Shown: positions 9,813 through 20,296, counted from the stretch's first letter. The stretch is DNA of 64,000 nucleotides from Bacteroidota bacterium (GCA_016713525.1 JADJOZ010000020.1:20768-84767), one strand, 5' to 3'. A program made the numbers and translations. Notes: generated from the sequence alone by a model not told the origin.

Positions 9813-9889
9813 TTTTCATTTTTAATCAATTTTAATTAATTTACCGTTAAAATTAAAATAAGGGAATTTTAAACAATTCGAAAAAAGAA

Positions 9890-11388
9890 TTACTTCGTCA
9901 CTTTCACCACCTTCACCCTACCCTCAATTTTGTCCCATTTTATCTTGCAAAAATAAATACCATCCGGCAAACCAGGAATTTCAATCTGTTTGTATTGACT
10001 CCAGGGGGAAATTACTTCTTCCTTAACCTTATTACCAACTACATCAAACAGCTGTAATAATCCGGAACCTTGCTGAACCGGAAAACTTATGGTGAATAGG
10101 CCATTGGTCGGGTTAGGGAATAACTTCATCACCAGGTCCTCAGGTTCCGCTATTCCTACTCCGGTTATGGTATCGCATGGACTACCCGGTATTTTGCCCA
10201 GAAAAAATTCGGATGATTGGGAATGGTATTGAAATAATAAGCAGGTAGTACGACACTATCCTGAGCAACATCGCATGCCATACCTGCAACATCCGGATTA
10301 TTGATTCTTCCCATGTATGTGGTGCTCTTTCCGGTAGTGATGTAAATTTTACCATCAGGGGCTAACTGCGACAAACACAAATAGGCTCCAAGTTGTGGGA
10401 TACCGGGCTGAGCAAAGGAATCCCAAACTGCTACCTCCATTCGCGAGGCCAATATGTTTGCCGATGTTACATCATACTGATAAACTTTAAAAACATTGGA
10501 CACATACAAAAACTGTGAGTTGGGTGAAAACTCACACCCGACATTTCCAGGGTGAAAGGGCAATGTTACATCAGAAACACAATTGCTGAAATCGCCCGTG
10601 CAGCGATCAAAATCCATAATGTCTAAGCCATTAAAATAATAATAATAAGCAAATTTACTTCCATCAGATGAAAATTTTGCCTGACCTGAATCCCATTGCC
10701 GAATAGCACCAATGTTTTGACTACTAATAGAAGCCACACCTTGTGGGGTAATCAATAGTTTATAATACATATTTGTGTTGGCTCTATGACAAATCACCCA
10801 CCAATCGCGACCATTGGCATGTCTGCATGAGGCAAGTTTTCCAGTATTGATTGTGTCTGAGATTATAGGAAAATTTTTTGTAACAACAGACCCAAGCCCA
10901 TTGTTTCCATTCATATCAATAATAGATAAATACAACTGATATCCAAAACTGCCAAAAGAAGGATAACTATCCATAGTGTTGTGAAACATGAAATATTCAT
11001 TCGCACTTCCAGGCTTCTTAAGTATTAAGGCAGATTGTGGTAAAAGATGTCCATCAGGAACAAGATTTGAGTAGGCTCCAGGATTAATTCCACTGCCATT
11101 TTGCATGGTATCATTCGTGGCATCGGCAATAAAGACTCCATTGGTATAAAACAATAAATTCCCTTGCGCATCGCTGATATTCGCATGGGTATGCCTGAAC
11201 TCCATGCCAATAGAATCATAGGTGATAACTGCACTCCCACTTATAAAATCAAAGTGACTTATCCCCCACGGAGGAGTTCCAACATCTGAGTCATACCCTA
11301 ACAACCAAATATTGCTTACTCCCTGCTGCGCATATAGCTCACTACGACATAAAAAACACAAGCACAAAACAATCAAATACTTTTCCAT
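9890..11388 (-). pseudogene. T9SS beta-propeller protein, A family, one frameshift
   Basis: A secreted WD40-like propeller protein of about 500 residues when repaired. The signal peptide begins MEKYLIVLCLCFLC and is followed by SNIWLLGYDSD, ANISDAQGNLLFYTNG and ADATNDTMQNGSGINPG. Later come CRHANGRDWWVICH, SDGSKFAYYYY, MDFDRCTGDF and APDGKIYITTGKS. The T9SS sorting domain (KLFPNPTNGLFTISF, PGLPDGIYFCKIKWD) lies in another frame. One missing base in the A run near 10202-10207 explains the break. It is a distant relative of the A genes in the 53-64 kb array. The surface role is unknown. Confidence 0.82.
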
Positions 11389-11391
11389 ACA

Positions 11392-11499
11392 TTATCGGAT
11401 GACTACTAATTTACCTTTAAAATTTTGTCCGTTTGCACCGGTTAACGAAATAAAATAAACTCCTGGTAATAATTTGGAAGTTGGGATTGTTTGCCGCAT
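11392..11499 (-). pseudogene. Orphan T9SS sorting-domain tail
   Basis: A 35-residue open frame ending at the TAA at 11392-11394. It reads like the last strands of a T9SS type A domain (LLPGVYFISLTGANGQ, then FKGKLVVIR). A stop lies two codons upstream of its ATG and no gene body precedes it. I read it as the remnant of a deleted secreted protein gene. Confidence 0.55.
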
Positions 11500-11625
11500 G
11501 TATTATATTTCAAAAAAATAAAGATAATCAAAAATATCGATTACATTAATTTGTCAGACAACCTTAGACTATTATATTGGAGAATAGCGAATTAATTTTC
11601 ATCGATGAATATCCCCAATGATCAT

Positions 11626-11724
11626 CAATGACCCAATGACGCAGATTTAGCTGTCAATGACATTTCTTTAATGACGCGGTTTTGCCGCTAATGACCTAAT
11701 GACACGGCTCCGCCGTTAATGACA
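11626..11724. repeat. AATGAC-linked short palindrome repeats, copy 1
   Basis: Alternating AATGACCTAATGAC-type linkers and short GC-rich inverted repeats (GCGGTTTTGCCGC, ACGGCTCCGCCGT, GCAGATTTAGCTGT). The same composition recurs at 15335-15441. It ends at the 3' end of the dinB fragment. Confidence 0.7.
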
Positions 11725-11965
11725 TTTTTTCTCACTCCCCACCGCCCTGATTACCGCTTTAGCTCTATATCTGTTTTTAAGCCGGTCAACTGCCTGATAC
11801 AGGTTCGCCATTTGGTTAGAGTCCTCGAATAAATTAATTTGCGGGTGGCCAGCGACGAGGTATCTGAAACGGATGCCGACGAGGCAGATGAGTATTCTTC
11901 GTTCATACAATTTTTTGAAGAGTTCACATGCGTTGAGGGCGTATATAAAGATGTTTTTGTGATTG
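11716..11965 (-). pseudogene. dinB 3'-end fragment
   Basis: The frame ELFKKLYERRILICLVGIRF, then GHPQINLFEDS and LYQAVDRLKNRY, matches the C-terminal part of the DinB at 14106-15244, with substitutions at many positions. Homology begins near ACELFKKLY and nothing recognisable lies upstream, so only the little-finger end and the clamp-binding-like QINLF motif remain. It is on the same strand as dinB and lies between dinB and dnaE2. The divergence suggests an old duplication or a remnant of a second cassette rather than a fresh copy. Confidence 0.85.
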
Positions 11966-12265
11966 ATACGTGTTCATATTAATGATTTCAATAAAATCAC
12001 TCGCAAAGAGGCTTAGGTAGAATAAGATATAAGTTAATTGAAAAAGAAAAAGCATATTTATGAACATTTTTGGCAATTCAAAAATCTTCACTAATATTGT
12101 ATATTAACTAGTAAAAAAGTCGATCTGCTACCCCCTGGCAAATTATTTGGCTTTATAAAATTACTATATTTAAGATCTCCATAAAGCGATTTTACTGCAA
12201 AAAGGTTAAATAGCGGAAATTCATAAAATTGAAAATCAATTTATTAGAACCTAACCACTGCTTCT
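11966..12265. other. Intergenic region, no feature seen
   Basis: About 300 AT-rich bases between the dinB fragment and the next rightward gene. I see no open frame, strong hairpin or clear promoter. Confidence 0.5.
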
Positions 12266-13684
12266 ATGAAATACAAATTAATTATGTTAATTCTCCCTAT
12301 TTTTTGTTCTCAAATATCAGCCCAGATCACTTTTGAAAAGGTAATTGATACTCTGGGAAGCACCACAGCCACTTGTATTCGGGAAACATTGGACGGTGGT
12401 TATGTGTTTTGTGGCAATAGTAATTTTAATGGAAATGATCTCCAAGTTATAAAATTGGACTCAATGGCTAATATTCAATGGGCAAAGGTTTATACCGGAC
12501 CTGCTATAGAATTTGCCACAGAAATAGAGCAATTAGCTGACAGTACTTATATTGTGAACGGGACTTATAATGCTGGAAATAATTGCAAAAGCTGGTTAAT
12601 TGCATTAAACACGTCAGGTGATAGTTTATGGTCACAGCTTTTTTCAGCTGGACCAGGTTCTACGAATGTGGATTATAACAATAGTATGGCTGTGATAAAT
12701 AACAGCCTAGTTGGACTTACAGGTTTTTATAGTCCTGTACCACTAACTCATACCAAGGGTTATTTTTTTTCAATAATTGGAAATGGAATTCAGCTTTCAA
12801 GCAGAATATATGACTTTTCTCTTTTCGGAACCGAACCGAGAGCTATTGCTACCACATCAAATAGTGAATACCTGATTACTGGGGGAGTTGGAACCAGCCC
12901 TTCATCTACTGATATGTTTCTGATGCGAACAACAACTTTTGGAGATACTTTATGGTATAAAACCTTCAATTTTTCCTATCAGGAAAGTGGAATTGATGTA
13001 ATAGAAACTTCAGATAATGGAATATTAATTTCTGGTTTTATTATTAATCCTGCAACTTCTAACAGTAATATTTGCCTGATTAAAACAGATGCAATTGGAG
13101 ATACTCTATGGACAAAAGTTTTTGATCACAATAATGAACAATTGATATACTCAATTCAGGAAACACAGAATGGGGACTTTATTTTGACAGGGAAAATTAC
13201 CGGTGGGATACCTGTTGACGGAAATGTATTTCTTATGAAAATCAACAGTTCCGGTGATTCTTTATGGACTAAACAATTTGGTGGCACAAGTGATGATATG
13301 GGTTATTCTGTACAAGCTCTGAGTGATGGAGGATATATTTTGTCAGGATATTCTGGAAGTTTTGGAACCGTAGGTGCTTATATTATAAAAACTGATAGTT
13401 CTGGAAACATTTATACTGGCCATAGTGAACTGACGCAGCAAAATTCCCAATTTTCTGTTTTTCCCAACCCTGCCAAAAATAATCTTTTTATCAAGTCATC
13501 ATCTGTATTGGAAGAAAATTTTCTGTTTGAGATTTTTGACTTTCAAAGAAATTTAATTTATAAAAATATTTTTTATGGGGAATTTAATTCAATCAATATA
13601 GAAGATCTTTCATCTGCAGTTTATTATTGTAAATTAAATTATAAAAGTAGTGTATCATTTTTAAAGTTAGTTATCATTGATTAG
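12266..13684 (+). CDS. T9SS-sorted beta-propeller protein
   Basis: An exported protein of 472 residues. The signal peptide is MKYKLIMLILPIFCSQISAQ. About six repeats follow of the form ETxDGGYxxxG...FLMKxxSxGDSLWTKxF (for example SDGGYILSGYSGSFGTVGAY), as in bacterial delta-60/Kelch-like propellers. The last 80 residues form a T9SS type A sorting domain (SVFPNPAKNNLFI and LSSAVYYCKLNY). The frame is intact. It sits in the DNA that separates dinB from dnaE2. Function unknown; surface adhesion or binding is a guess only. Confidence 0.85.
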   Translation: MKYKLIMLILPIFCSQISAQITFEKVIDTLGSTTATCIRETLDGGYVFCGNSNFNGNDLQVIKLDSMANIQWAKVYTGPAIEFATEIEQLADSTYIVNGTYNAGNNCKSWLIALNTSGDSLWSQLFSAGPGSTNVDYNNSMAVINNSLVGLTGFYSPVPLTHTKGYFFSIIGNGIQLSSRIYDFSLFGTEPRAIATTSNSEYLITGGVGTSPSSTDMFLMRTTTFGDTLWYKTFNFSYQESGIDVIETSDNGILISGFIINPATSNSNICLIKTDAIGDTLWTKVFDHNNEQLIYSIQETQNGDFILTGKITGGIPVDGNVFLMKINSSGDSLWTKQFGGTSDDMGYSVQALSDGGYILSGYSGSFGTVGAYIIKTDSSGNIYTGHSELTQQNSQFSVFPNPAKNNLFIKSSSVLEENFLFEIFDFQRNLIYKNIFYGEFNSINIEDLSSAVYYCKLNYKSSVSFLKLVIID

Positions 13685-13868
13685 AATTAAACATTAAATA
13701 TATTAACCATTTTTTATGGCTAGATTAATTCATAAAATATTTAGCTAAGTAAATTGCAGATAGGCTCATTCAGAGTATTGCCTATTTGCGTTAAGTTGAG
13801 TATTCATATTTCAACTATTTATTATTAATCCTATATAAGTGCTCTAATATTCCAAAACTATTTTTATC

Positions 13869-14047
13869 ATGAAAAAAACTATTGATTAATCTTGTTATTT
13901 TATCATTGTACCTTTTGGCTGAATCGTACTCAAACACTCACTGCAAAATATGATTTAGTAGAATTGTATCTTTCAGAAATTGATTTTGAAGCCTTCGAAA
14001 GCATATTAGATTCTTTACCTGAAAATTTCAACTTCAGTGTCGCATAA
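13869..14047 (+). pseudogene. Remnant of a small secreted-protein gene
   Basis: The ATG at 13869 (MKKT) is followed, after a frame change, by a hydrophobic signal-like stretch (LVILSLYLLAES). Another frame then reads YDLVELYLSEIDFEAFESIL to a TAA at 14047. The pieces look like a signal peptide and a short acidic body broken by two shifts. No family recognised. The rest of the 13685-14105 gap is empty AT-rich sequence. Confidence 0.35.
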
Positions 14048-14105
14048 ATAATGCCATCAAATTTTCGGATATCCAATATTTGCTTCGGAGGGCAATGCCT
14101 GGTAT

Positions 14106-15244
14106 TTATTTTATCCCCACTCCCCTTATCACTGCACCTTCTCCATATCTGTTTTTAAGTCTATCAATCGCCTGATACAAATTCACCATCTCGGTACTAT
14201 CCTCGAACAAATTAATTTGCGGGTGTCCTTGTACGAGGTGACTTAACCGTATTCCCACCAGTCGGATGAGCATTCTGCGTTCATACAATTTTTTAAAGAG
14301 TTCGCGGGCACGGGCAATGAGGACATGATCGGAGGCTGTATAGGGAATGCGGGCCTGCATGGTGTGGGTATCGAAATTAGAGTATCGTATTTTTACGGTG
14401 ATACAGGAGGTGAGTCGTGTTTGCTTACGCAGATCGTAGGTCAGTCCCTCCACCACGGTCACCAGGAGCTCATTAATTTTCACAATACCCATTGTATCTT
14501 TTCAAAGGTTCGTTCGGTGCTGATCGATTTCCGTTCGGTATAAGGCACTACGGGGGCGTTATCGATTCCATTTGCTTTTTCCCAGATACTTCGGCCATTT
14601 TCGCCCAGCACCCGAATCATCATTTCAACGGGCATCGCGCCAAGCGTTTCAATAATGGCCACTCCCATATTCCGAAGCAGGTGATACGATTTTTGTCCCA
14701 GCATCGGAATTTTACTGATGGAAAGGGGATTAAGAAAAGGCTTTACCCGCTCCTGCTCCACCTCTAATTGTCCCGATGGCTTGGCTTCATTGGTAGCGAT
14801 TTTCGAAACCGTTTTATTCGGCGACATCCCGAATGATATGGGCAATCCGGTTTCTCTGATAATCCGCTGCCGCAATTCGGATGTCCACTTCAACGATCCA
14901 TGAAAACGATCCATACCTGTGATATCAATGTAATGCTCATCGATACTCGCTTTTTCGTACAAAGGCGCATCTTCATCAATAATATCGGTCACCATATTCG
15001 AGTACTTGCTGTAAACTTCCATATCGCCACGCACTATAATGGCATCGGGACAAAGCATTTTGGCCATCCGCATGGGCATGGCAGAACTCACTCCGTACTT
15101 ACGTGCTTCATAGCTGCAGCTCGAGACTACGGCACGATCGGAATTCCCGCCAATAAGAATGGGCTTCCCGATAAGGGAACTGTTCTGTAACCGCTCTACA
15201 GAAACAAAGAAAGAATCGAGATCGAGGTGGACGATGTGACGCAA
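14106..15244 (-). pseudogene. dinB: Y-family DNA polymerase IV (DinB), one frameshift
   Basis: A translesion polymerase of about 378 residues once one frame change is repaired. The palm has HLDLDSFFVSVE with metal-binding Asp8, and SIDEHYID with Asp102 and Glu103. SSCSYEARKYGVSSAMP is the fingers motif, the little finger carries TSCITVKIRYSNFD, and the C-terminus has a clamp-binding-like QINLFED. The frame breaks within FEK(D)T because one base is missing from the T run at 14499-14502 (AAAA on the coding strand), so this may be a sequencing error. It diverges from the S24 repressor gene. In related genomes dnaE usually follows dinB directly; here it is 7 kb away. Confidence 0.87.
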
Positions 15245-15245
15245 G

Positions 15246-15308
15246 GGGGATTAAGAATTAAGGATTAAGAATTAAGGATTAAGAATTAAGGATTAAGGAT
15301 TAAGGATT
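15246..15308. repeat. GGATTAA heptamer array
   Basis: About eight head-to-tail copies of GGATTAA/GAATTAA directly upstream of dinB. It is the reverse-strand form of the TTAATCC arrays at the window start and near 49.1 kb. Non-coding. Confidence 0.8.
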
Positions 15309-15334
15309 TTTTATTCATCGAACTTATTCCGTAT

Positions 15335-15441
15335 GACCAATGACCTAATGACAGCGGCTTTGCCGCCAATGACCTAATGACGCAGCTTTAGCTGCTAATG
15401 ACAGCGGCTTTGCCGCAAATGACGCGGCTTTGCCGCTAATT
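15335..15441. repeat. AATGAC-linked short palindrome repeats, copy 2
   Basis: AATGACCTAATGAC linkers alternate with small inverted repeats GCGGCTTTGCCGC (three copies) and GCAGCTTTAGCTGC. The unit matches 11626-11724. Each palindrome could form a 5-bp-stem hairpin. It lies in the dinB/S24 divergent region. Confidence 0.75.
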
Positions 15442-15530
15442 TGGAAGTTTGCGTCGGAGATCCGGATAATGGACGGAAGGACGATTTTACGCCTGTCCGG
15501 TGCCATAGGTGCAATTTGTTTCATGATATT

Positions 15531-15570
15531 ATTACAATCAATTTTGAGATTACAATATAATCATTATATT
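15531..15570 (+). promoter_or_regulatory. Operator-like block of the S24 repressor/dinB region
   Basis: ATTACAAT occurs at 15531-15538 and 15549-15556, with starts 18 bases apart. The second copy overlaps a perfect 17-base inverted repeat, AATATAATCATTATATT (15554-15570). The same design lies upstream of dnaE2 (7262-7301). The palindrome overlaps the -7 promoter element of the repressor gene, which fits autorepression relieved by repressor self-cleavage. Confidence 0.65.
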
Positions 15571-15572
15571 TG
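15543..15572 (+). promoter_or_regulatory. Promoter of the S24 repressor gene
   Basis: TTTG at 15543-15546, an 18-base spacer, then TATATTTG at 15565-15572. This fits the Bacteroidota consensus TTTG/TAnnTTTG. The start codon follows 58 bases downstream. Confidence 0.6.
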
Positions 15573-15630
15573 CATCGTCAAGTAAAATCGATAAAAAATA
15601 AGTGAACTAACAGATAATCAACTCAAAAAA

Positions 15631-16443
15631 ATGTACTTCTCACAAAACATCAAACTGCTCCGCAAGCGGAGAAACCGGACACAGGACGTGGTTTCGGGAG
15701 AATTAGGGTTTAGTCGTTCCACCCTGAACAGTTACGAAAACGGCATTGTGATTAATCCCACACTGGAGGCACTGGTGTCATTCTCGAAGTATTTCCGGGT
15801 ATCAATCGACACTATGATAAAGGTGAACCTTGCTCAGTTATCGGAAAGTCAGCTATCGGAAATCGAAAAAGGGTACGATGTATACATGACAGGAGGCAAA
15901 CTGAGGGTTTTAGCAACTACTATCGACAGTCTGAACCGCGAAAATATCGAAGTAGTTCCGCTCAAGGCAAAGGCAGGTTATACCGCAGGATATAACGATC
16001 CGCAGTATATAAGTGCCCTTCCCACCTTCCAGCTTCCATTCCTATCCTCTGAACGCAACTACAGAGCCTTTCAGATCGATGGCGATTCTATGTTGCCCAT
16101 TCAGCATGGGTCATGGATCATAGCCGAATTTGTACAGGACTGGCGTGATGTAAAAGATGGCAGCGCTTATATTGTGGTTACCAAAGACGAAGGCATAGTT
16201 TTTAAAATTGTGTACAATCAAACACGCAAACAGAAAAACTTCCTGCTACGTTCGCTGAATACATCCTATGAACCATTTGAAGTTCCGGTGAATGAAGTAA
16301 TCGAAATCTGGAAATTTATCAACTTTATAAGTAGTGAATTACCGGAACCGGAATCCACTCAGGAGCAACTGAGTAAAATGGTCATGCAGTTGCAAAGTGA
16401 TATATCAGAAATAAAAGCAAGCGCCGGCGGGAAAAAACGCTGA
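15631..16443 (+). CDS. XRE-HTH/S24 self-cleaving repressor (LexA-like)
   Basis: 270 residues. The N-terminal XRE helix-turn-helix spans about 5-60 (LGFSRSTLNSYENG). A peptidase S24 domain follows, with the probable self-cleavage bond Ala115-Gly116 in KAKAGY, catalytic Ser153 in DGDSMLP and catalytic Lys192 in IVFKIVY. The C-terminal 30 residues are helical and polar. This is the architecture of LexA-like and phage-type repressors that cleave themselves when RecA filaments form. Divergent from dinB, with an operator over its own promoter, it is the likely regulator of dinB and dnaE2. About 200 bases with no supported gene follow. Confidence 0.9.
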   Translation: MYFSQNIKLLRKRRNRTQDVVSGELGFSRSTLNSYENGIVINPTLEALVSFSKYFRVSIDTMIKVNLAQLSESQLSEIEKGYDVYMTGGKLRVLATTIDSLNRENIEVVPLKAKAGYTAGYNDPQYISALPTFQLPFLSSERNYRAFQIDGDSMLPIQHGSWIIAEFVQDWRDVKDGSAYIVVTKDEGIVFKIVYNQTRKQKNFLLRSLNTSYEPFEVPVNEVIEIWKFINFISSELPEPESTQEQLSKMVMQLQSDISEIKASAGGKKR

Positions 16444-16643
16444 TTGCTACTGGTAAATTAAGTCATAGAGAAGAAGTATTAAAGATACCTTCGCTGCATC
16501 AGTATCAGGTGCAGAACCCGATTACCATTCCTGAAATGGTGAATATTGCCTCTTAAATTTGATATTTCATCGCAAATGACTATTATTGTACTGGCGGCGA
16601 TTTCCGGACATGGAATGTAAAAAAGTCCGCTGTTTCCGGCATC

Positions 16644-19600
16644 ATGAAAATCAGAGAGATTTTTTTTATACTTCTATTAATACTGATAAATCCTGCCGGG
16701 GTTATGAGTCAGTATTGGATGCAAAGTGGTGGCAGTGCAACTATAGATGAGGGTCTCTCGGTATGTGTGGACAACAATAACAATGTTTACAACACCGGTT
16801 ATTTCACATCTACATTTGAAATGTCGGGGCAACAACTGATTTCTCAGGGATTAGATGACATTTACATTTGCAAACTCGACAGTACTGGAGCTCTTGATTG
16901 GCTAATTCGCGAGGGTGGATCAGCTCAGGAACGCGCATTGAGTATTGATGTGGATGCTGCAGGAAATATTGTTATCACCGGATATTTTTATGGAACAACT
17001 ACCATCGGAGGAACACAACTTACTTCAAATGGTCAGCAAGATATTTTCATAGCTAAATATAGTTCATCGGGAACATTTTTGTGGGTTCGTCAGGCAGGAG
17101 GCATAAACAATGAACAGGGAAATGACGTCCATTTCGATAATGCCGGAAATATTATAGTTACAGGTGAATTTTCAGGCACTTGTAATTTTAGTGCTACAAC
17201 ACTTACCAGTCAACTCGGTTCCATCGATATTTTCATAGCTAAATATGACAATAATGGGAATTTGATTTTCGCAAAGCAGGGATCCGGGAAGTTCAGCGAC
17301 CGGGGAACATCCATAGCAATTGATTTGCAAAATAACATCTACTTGTCAGGTATGTTTAGTGATACAATTACCTTTTCGTCATCGTATCCTAATACGATTA
17401 TGAATGCTGCTTTTCTGTTAAAAATGAATAGCTCCGGAAATGAGCAATGGTTCAGATGGCTGGGAAGTGGCACCAATCTTAATCATGGAGGAATCAATTT
17501 CGATTCAAACGGAATTAATTTTACAGGTAGTTTTTCCGGAAGTCTGAATTACTTTGGTTCAGGAGGCACAACAACAATAAACCCTCCTACTCCATTTAAT
17601 ATTTATATTGGAAGAACAGATTTGTTGGGAAATCTGGTGTTTCTTACATCAGAAGGTTCATCGAATCAAATTCAAAGCACCGGCATTGATTCAAAATCGA
17701 ATGGCGACATAGTAATTGCCGGTAATTTCAATTGTAAATTCGATGACTATTCCACGATATATGGGTCGGGGATTTTCTGCAGTGTTGGATACGAAGATAA
17801 TTTCTTAGCCTCCTATTCTATCTCGGGAAACAGGCAATGGGCACGCCACCTGGGTGGTAAGAAAAGTGATTTTGTTCATGATCTGGCAATTCGTCATGAT
17901 TCAATTCCGGTTTATACCGGCAGTTATTTCGATAATTACCTGATACCGGCAAAATTTAATCAGTTTCAGGCATATGGTATTTTGTATGATGATTATACCA
18001 ATCACTCTTCATCAACTAATTATTGTGCTGATAATTTTTATGGCAACTATGTTATTTATCAGTCAAAGGGCAATGGCGATGCATTTATAAATTCCGGTGT
18101 TAATTTACAACGTCAGCCATTAGATGTTTTCAAGCGAACACCCGGAGTATGTAACAGAAGTTTTAATTCCATGTTTATCACCGATATTTTAGGAAATCCG
18201 GATGATACTTTACTGACATGTGCTGCAGGAATATTATCATTTCAAGTCGGAGGATTGGCATACGATAACTTCCTCGCCCCTGAACTTATCTATTCCTGGA
18301 ATACCGGAGCTAATACACCATTCATTCAGGTGGCAGTAATTGGAAGTTATAGTGCTGTGGTTACAACTTCTGATGGATGTTTTACGCATTCCGACAATAC
18401 TTATCTGATTGCTTCGTATCAACCAGCTCCTTTAATAGCAGATAACAAAGGAATAAATTCAGGATCTTCGCTGCCTTACCATATTATTTTATGTGCACCC
18501 GACTCAGTTGAATTGTCATGTACCAATCAGGGGTCAAGTACTATCAGCTGGACAGGATTACCGGTAGGAGTTCCAACCTTAAGCGTAAATGTTTCAGGAA
18601 ATTATTCCTGCACACTTACCAATGCTCAGGGATGTGTGCAATCGTCAGTTGTTAAAGTGGAGATTGCAAATCCGCTTGCAAATACAATTCTCCCAAAAAT
18701 AAAATGGGTAGATGATATTGATAATAACGATAGTATTGTTGTTTGCCAGAATGTGCCCTTTATGGCCACCGTTTATGATGAACTAAGCAATCCCGGAGGT
18801 TTGTTTACGCAATGCATTCCTGAAATGACTATTGCCTTTTTCAATATCGACCCTACAACTACAGGAATCATTGATGAGTCATTTACCACTTGCAATGATT
18901 TATTTGATTCATTCTATGCACAAGACACAGGTAACTTCAATATATTTGTCACAGTTCAAGTGATCCGGTCTAATCCTTGTGGTTCCGATACCATGTATGT
19001 AAGCGATACATTAAATATTTTGGTTAACCCGGCAACAACAGGTCCATTGACTTTTAGCGTTACAGCTCCTGATAATTTTGTCCCGGTTACCCAGTTACTT
19101 TGCTTGCTTCACCACCACAAAACAGCTATACATGGATTTTCGATTCAAATGGTTCTATCAATGTTGGTTTTGGAGATACTTATCAAACTTTTCAGGAGGG
19201 CATTTATACAGTTACAGGAATTTTTATGAGTGTTAATTCATTTGGGTGTCTGGATAGTATGTTTGGAATTTATACCGATACCATAAGTCATTACGATCAA
19301 CCAACTATCAATTTGTTGCCTGCTTCCGGATTGGTTTGTCCGAACGACAGTGTTCAGCTATCATGTCAGGGCTCTTCAATAATTGATTGGTTTGGTCCAA
19401 CAGGGGCTATTTCATCTGGTACAAACATCATTTACTCCAATTTACCTGGATTTTACTATTGTCTGCAAACAGTAGATACCGGCTGCATTTTATTTTCCAA
19501 CACCGTTGAATTGATGCAATACAGTTCTCCTACATTAATTGCATCACCACCATCTGTATGTTTAACTGACTCCACTACCATTTCAGTATTATCATCTCCG

Positions 19601-20209
19601 GGAAGTAATATAAACTGGCTCCCACCGCTATCAGGAATAGGAACAACCCAGGTAGTTTCAGCAGGCATCTATTTTTGCGATGTGATCGTTTGTGGTGACA
19701 CATCAAATTTGTCAATTACTATAAATTCATATCCGCAACCTGCGGCGCCTCAAATTACGATTGCTCCACCAAATCTAATTTCAACAATTGCACAAAGTTA
19801 CCAATGGCTTTTGAATGGGATTCCAATTGGTTTGGCGAACCAGCAAATTTATACGCCAACACAACCGGGCACCTACACAGTAATGATCACAGATTCGAAT
19901 GGATGCACAGCTATTTCAGATCAGGTACTGATTACATCTATAGATGAATATCAAATAGCAACATCTCTTTCTATTCATCCGAATCCTGTAAATTCCTACA
20001 TTCAAATTGTTAGCTCCGATGCGAATATCAATTTACAAAAAGCAAATTTCACCTTGTATGATATGCAGGGGCAGAAAATAAATCTGACAAAACCCGATTT
20101 CAAAAATAGGATCGATGTAAGTTACATTGCCAATGGAGTTTACTTTTTAGAAGTTAAATCAGGAAATAATATCGCCACACTCAAGGTTGTCATCATAAAT
20201 CAAGAGTAA
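16644..20209 (+). pseudogene. Large T9SS protein with SBBP propeller and Ig-like domains, one frameshift
   Basis: Repaired length is about 1190 residues. A signal peptide (MKIREIFFILLLILINPAGV) is followed by six or so SBBP beta-propeller repeats (VDAAGNIVITGYFYGTT, IFIAKYSSSGTFLWVRQAGG). Then come Ig/PKD-like repeats with Cys pairs (YSWNTGANTPFIQV, YQWLLNGIPIGLANQQIYTP) and a T9SS sorting domain (IHPNPVNSYIQIV, VSYIANGVYFLEVKSG). The frame changes near 19090, where one base appears missing around CCGGTTACCCA. The downstream frame continues the same Ig repeat at LLASPPQNSYTWIFDSNG, so this is one gene. Predicted surface-exposed; function unknown. Confidence 0.83.
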
Positions 20210-20296
20210 CCAATTAAATTAGTCAATTAAACGGATTGCAAAGTTTAATTTCTTGTCTATTTTTGCGCTAACTTTTCACTTTTAAACACTTTTCAC

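Noticed and set aside
14480..14505. Programmed ribosomal frameshift in dinB
   Set aside because: The break is a plain loss of one A in an A run with no slippery heptamer or downstream structure, and similar breaks occur in many unrelated genes here.
16444..16643. Short open stretches after the S24 gene (a 14-codon frame MTIIVLAAISGHGM)
   Set aside because: Too short and no conserved motif; a resemblance to the start of dihydrofolate reductase is not enough.
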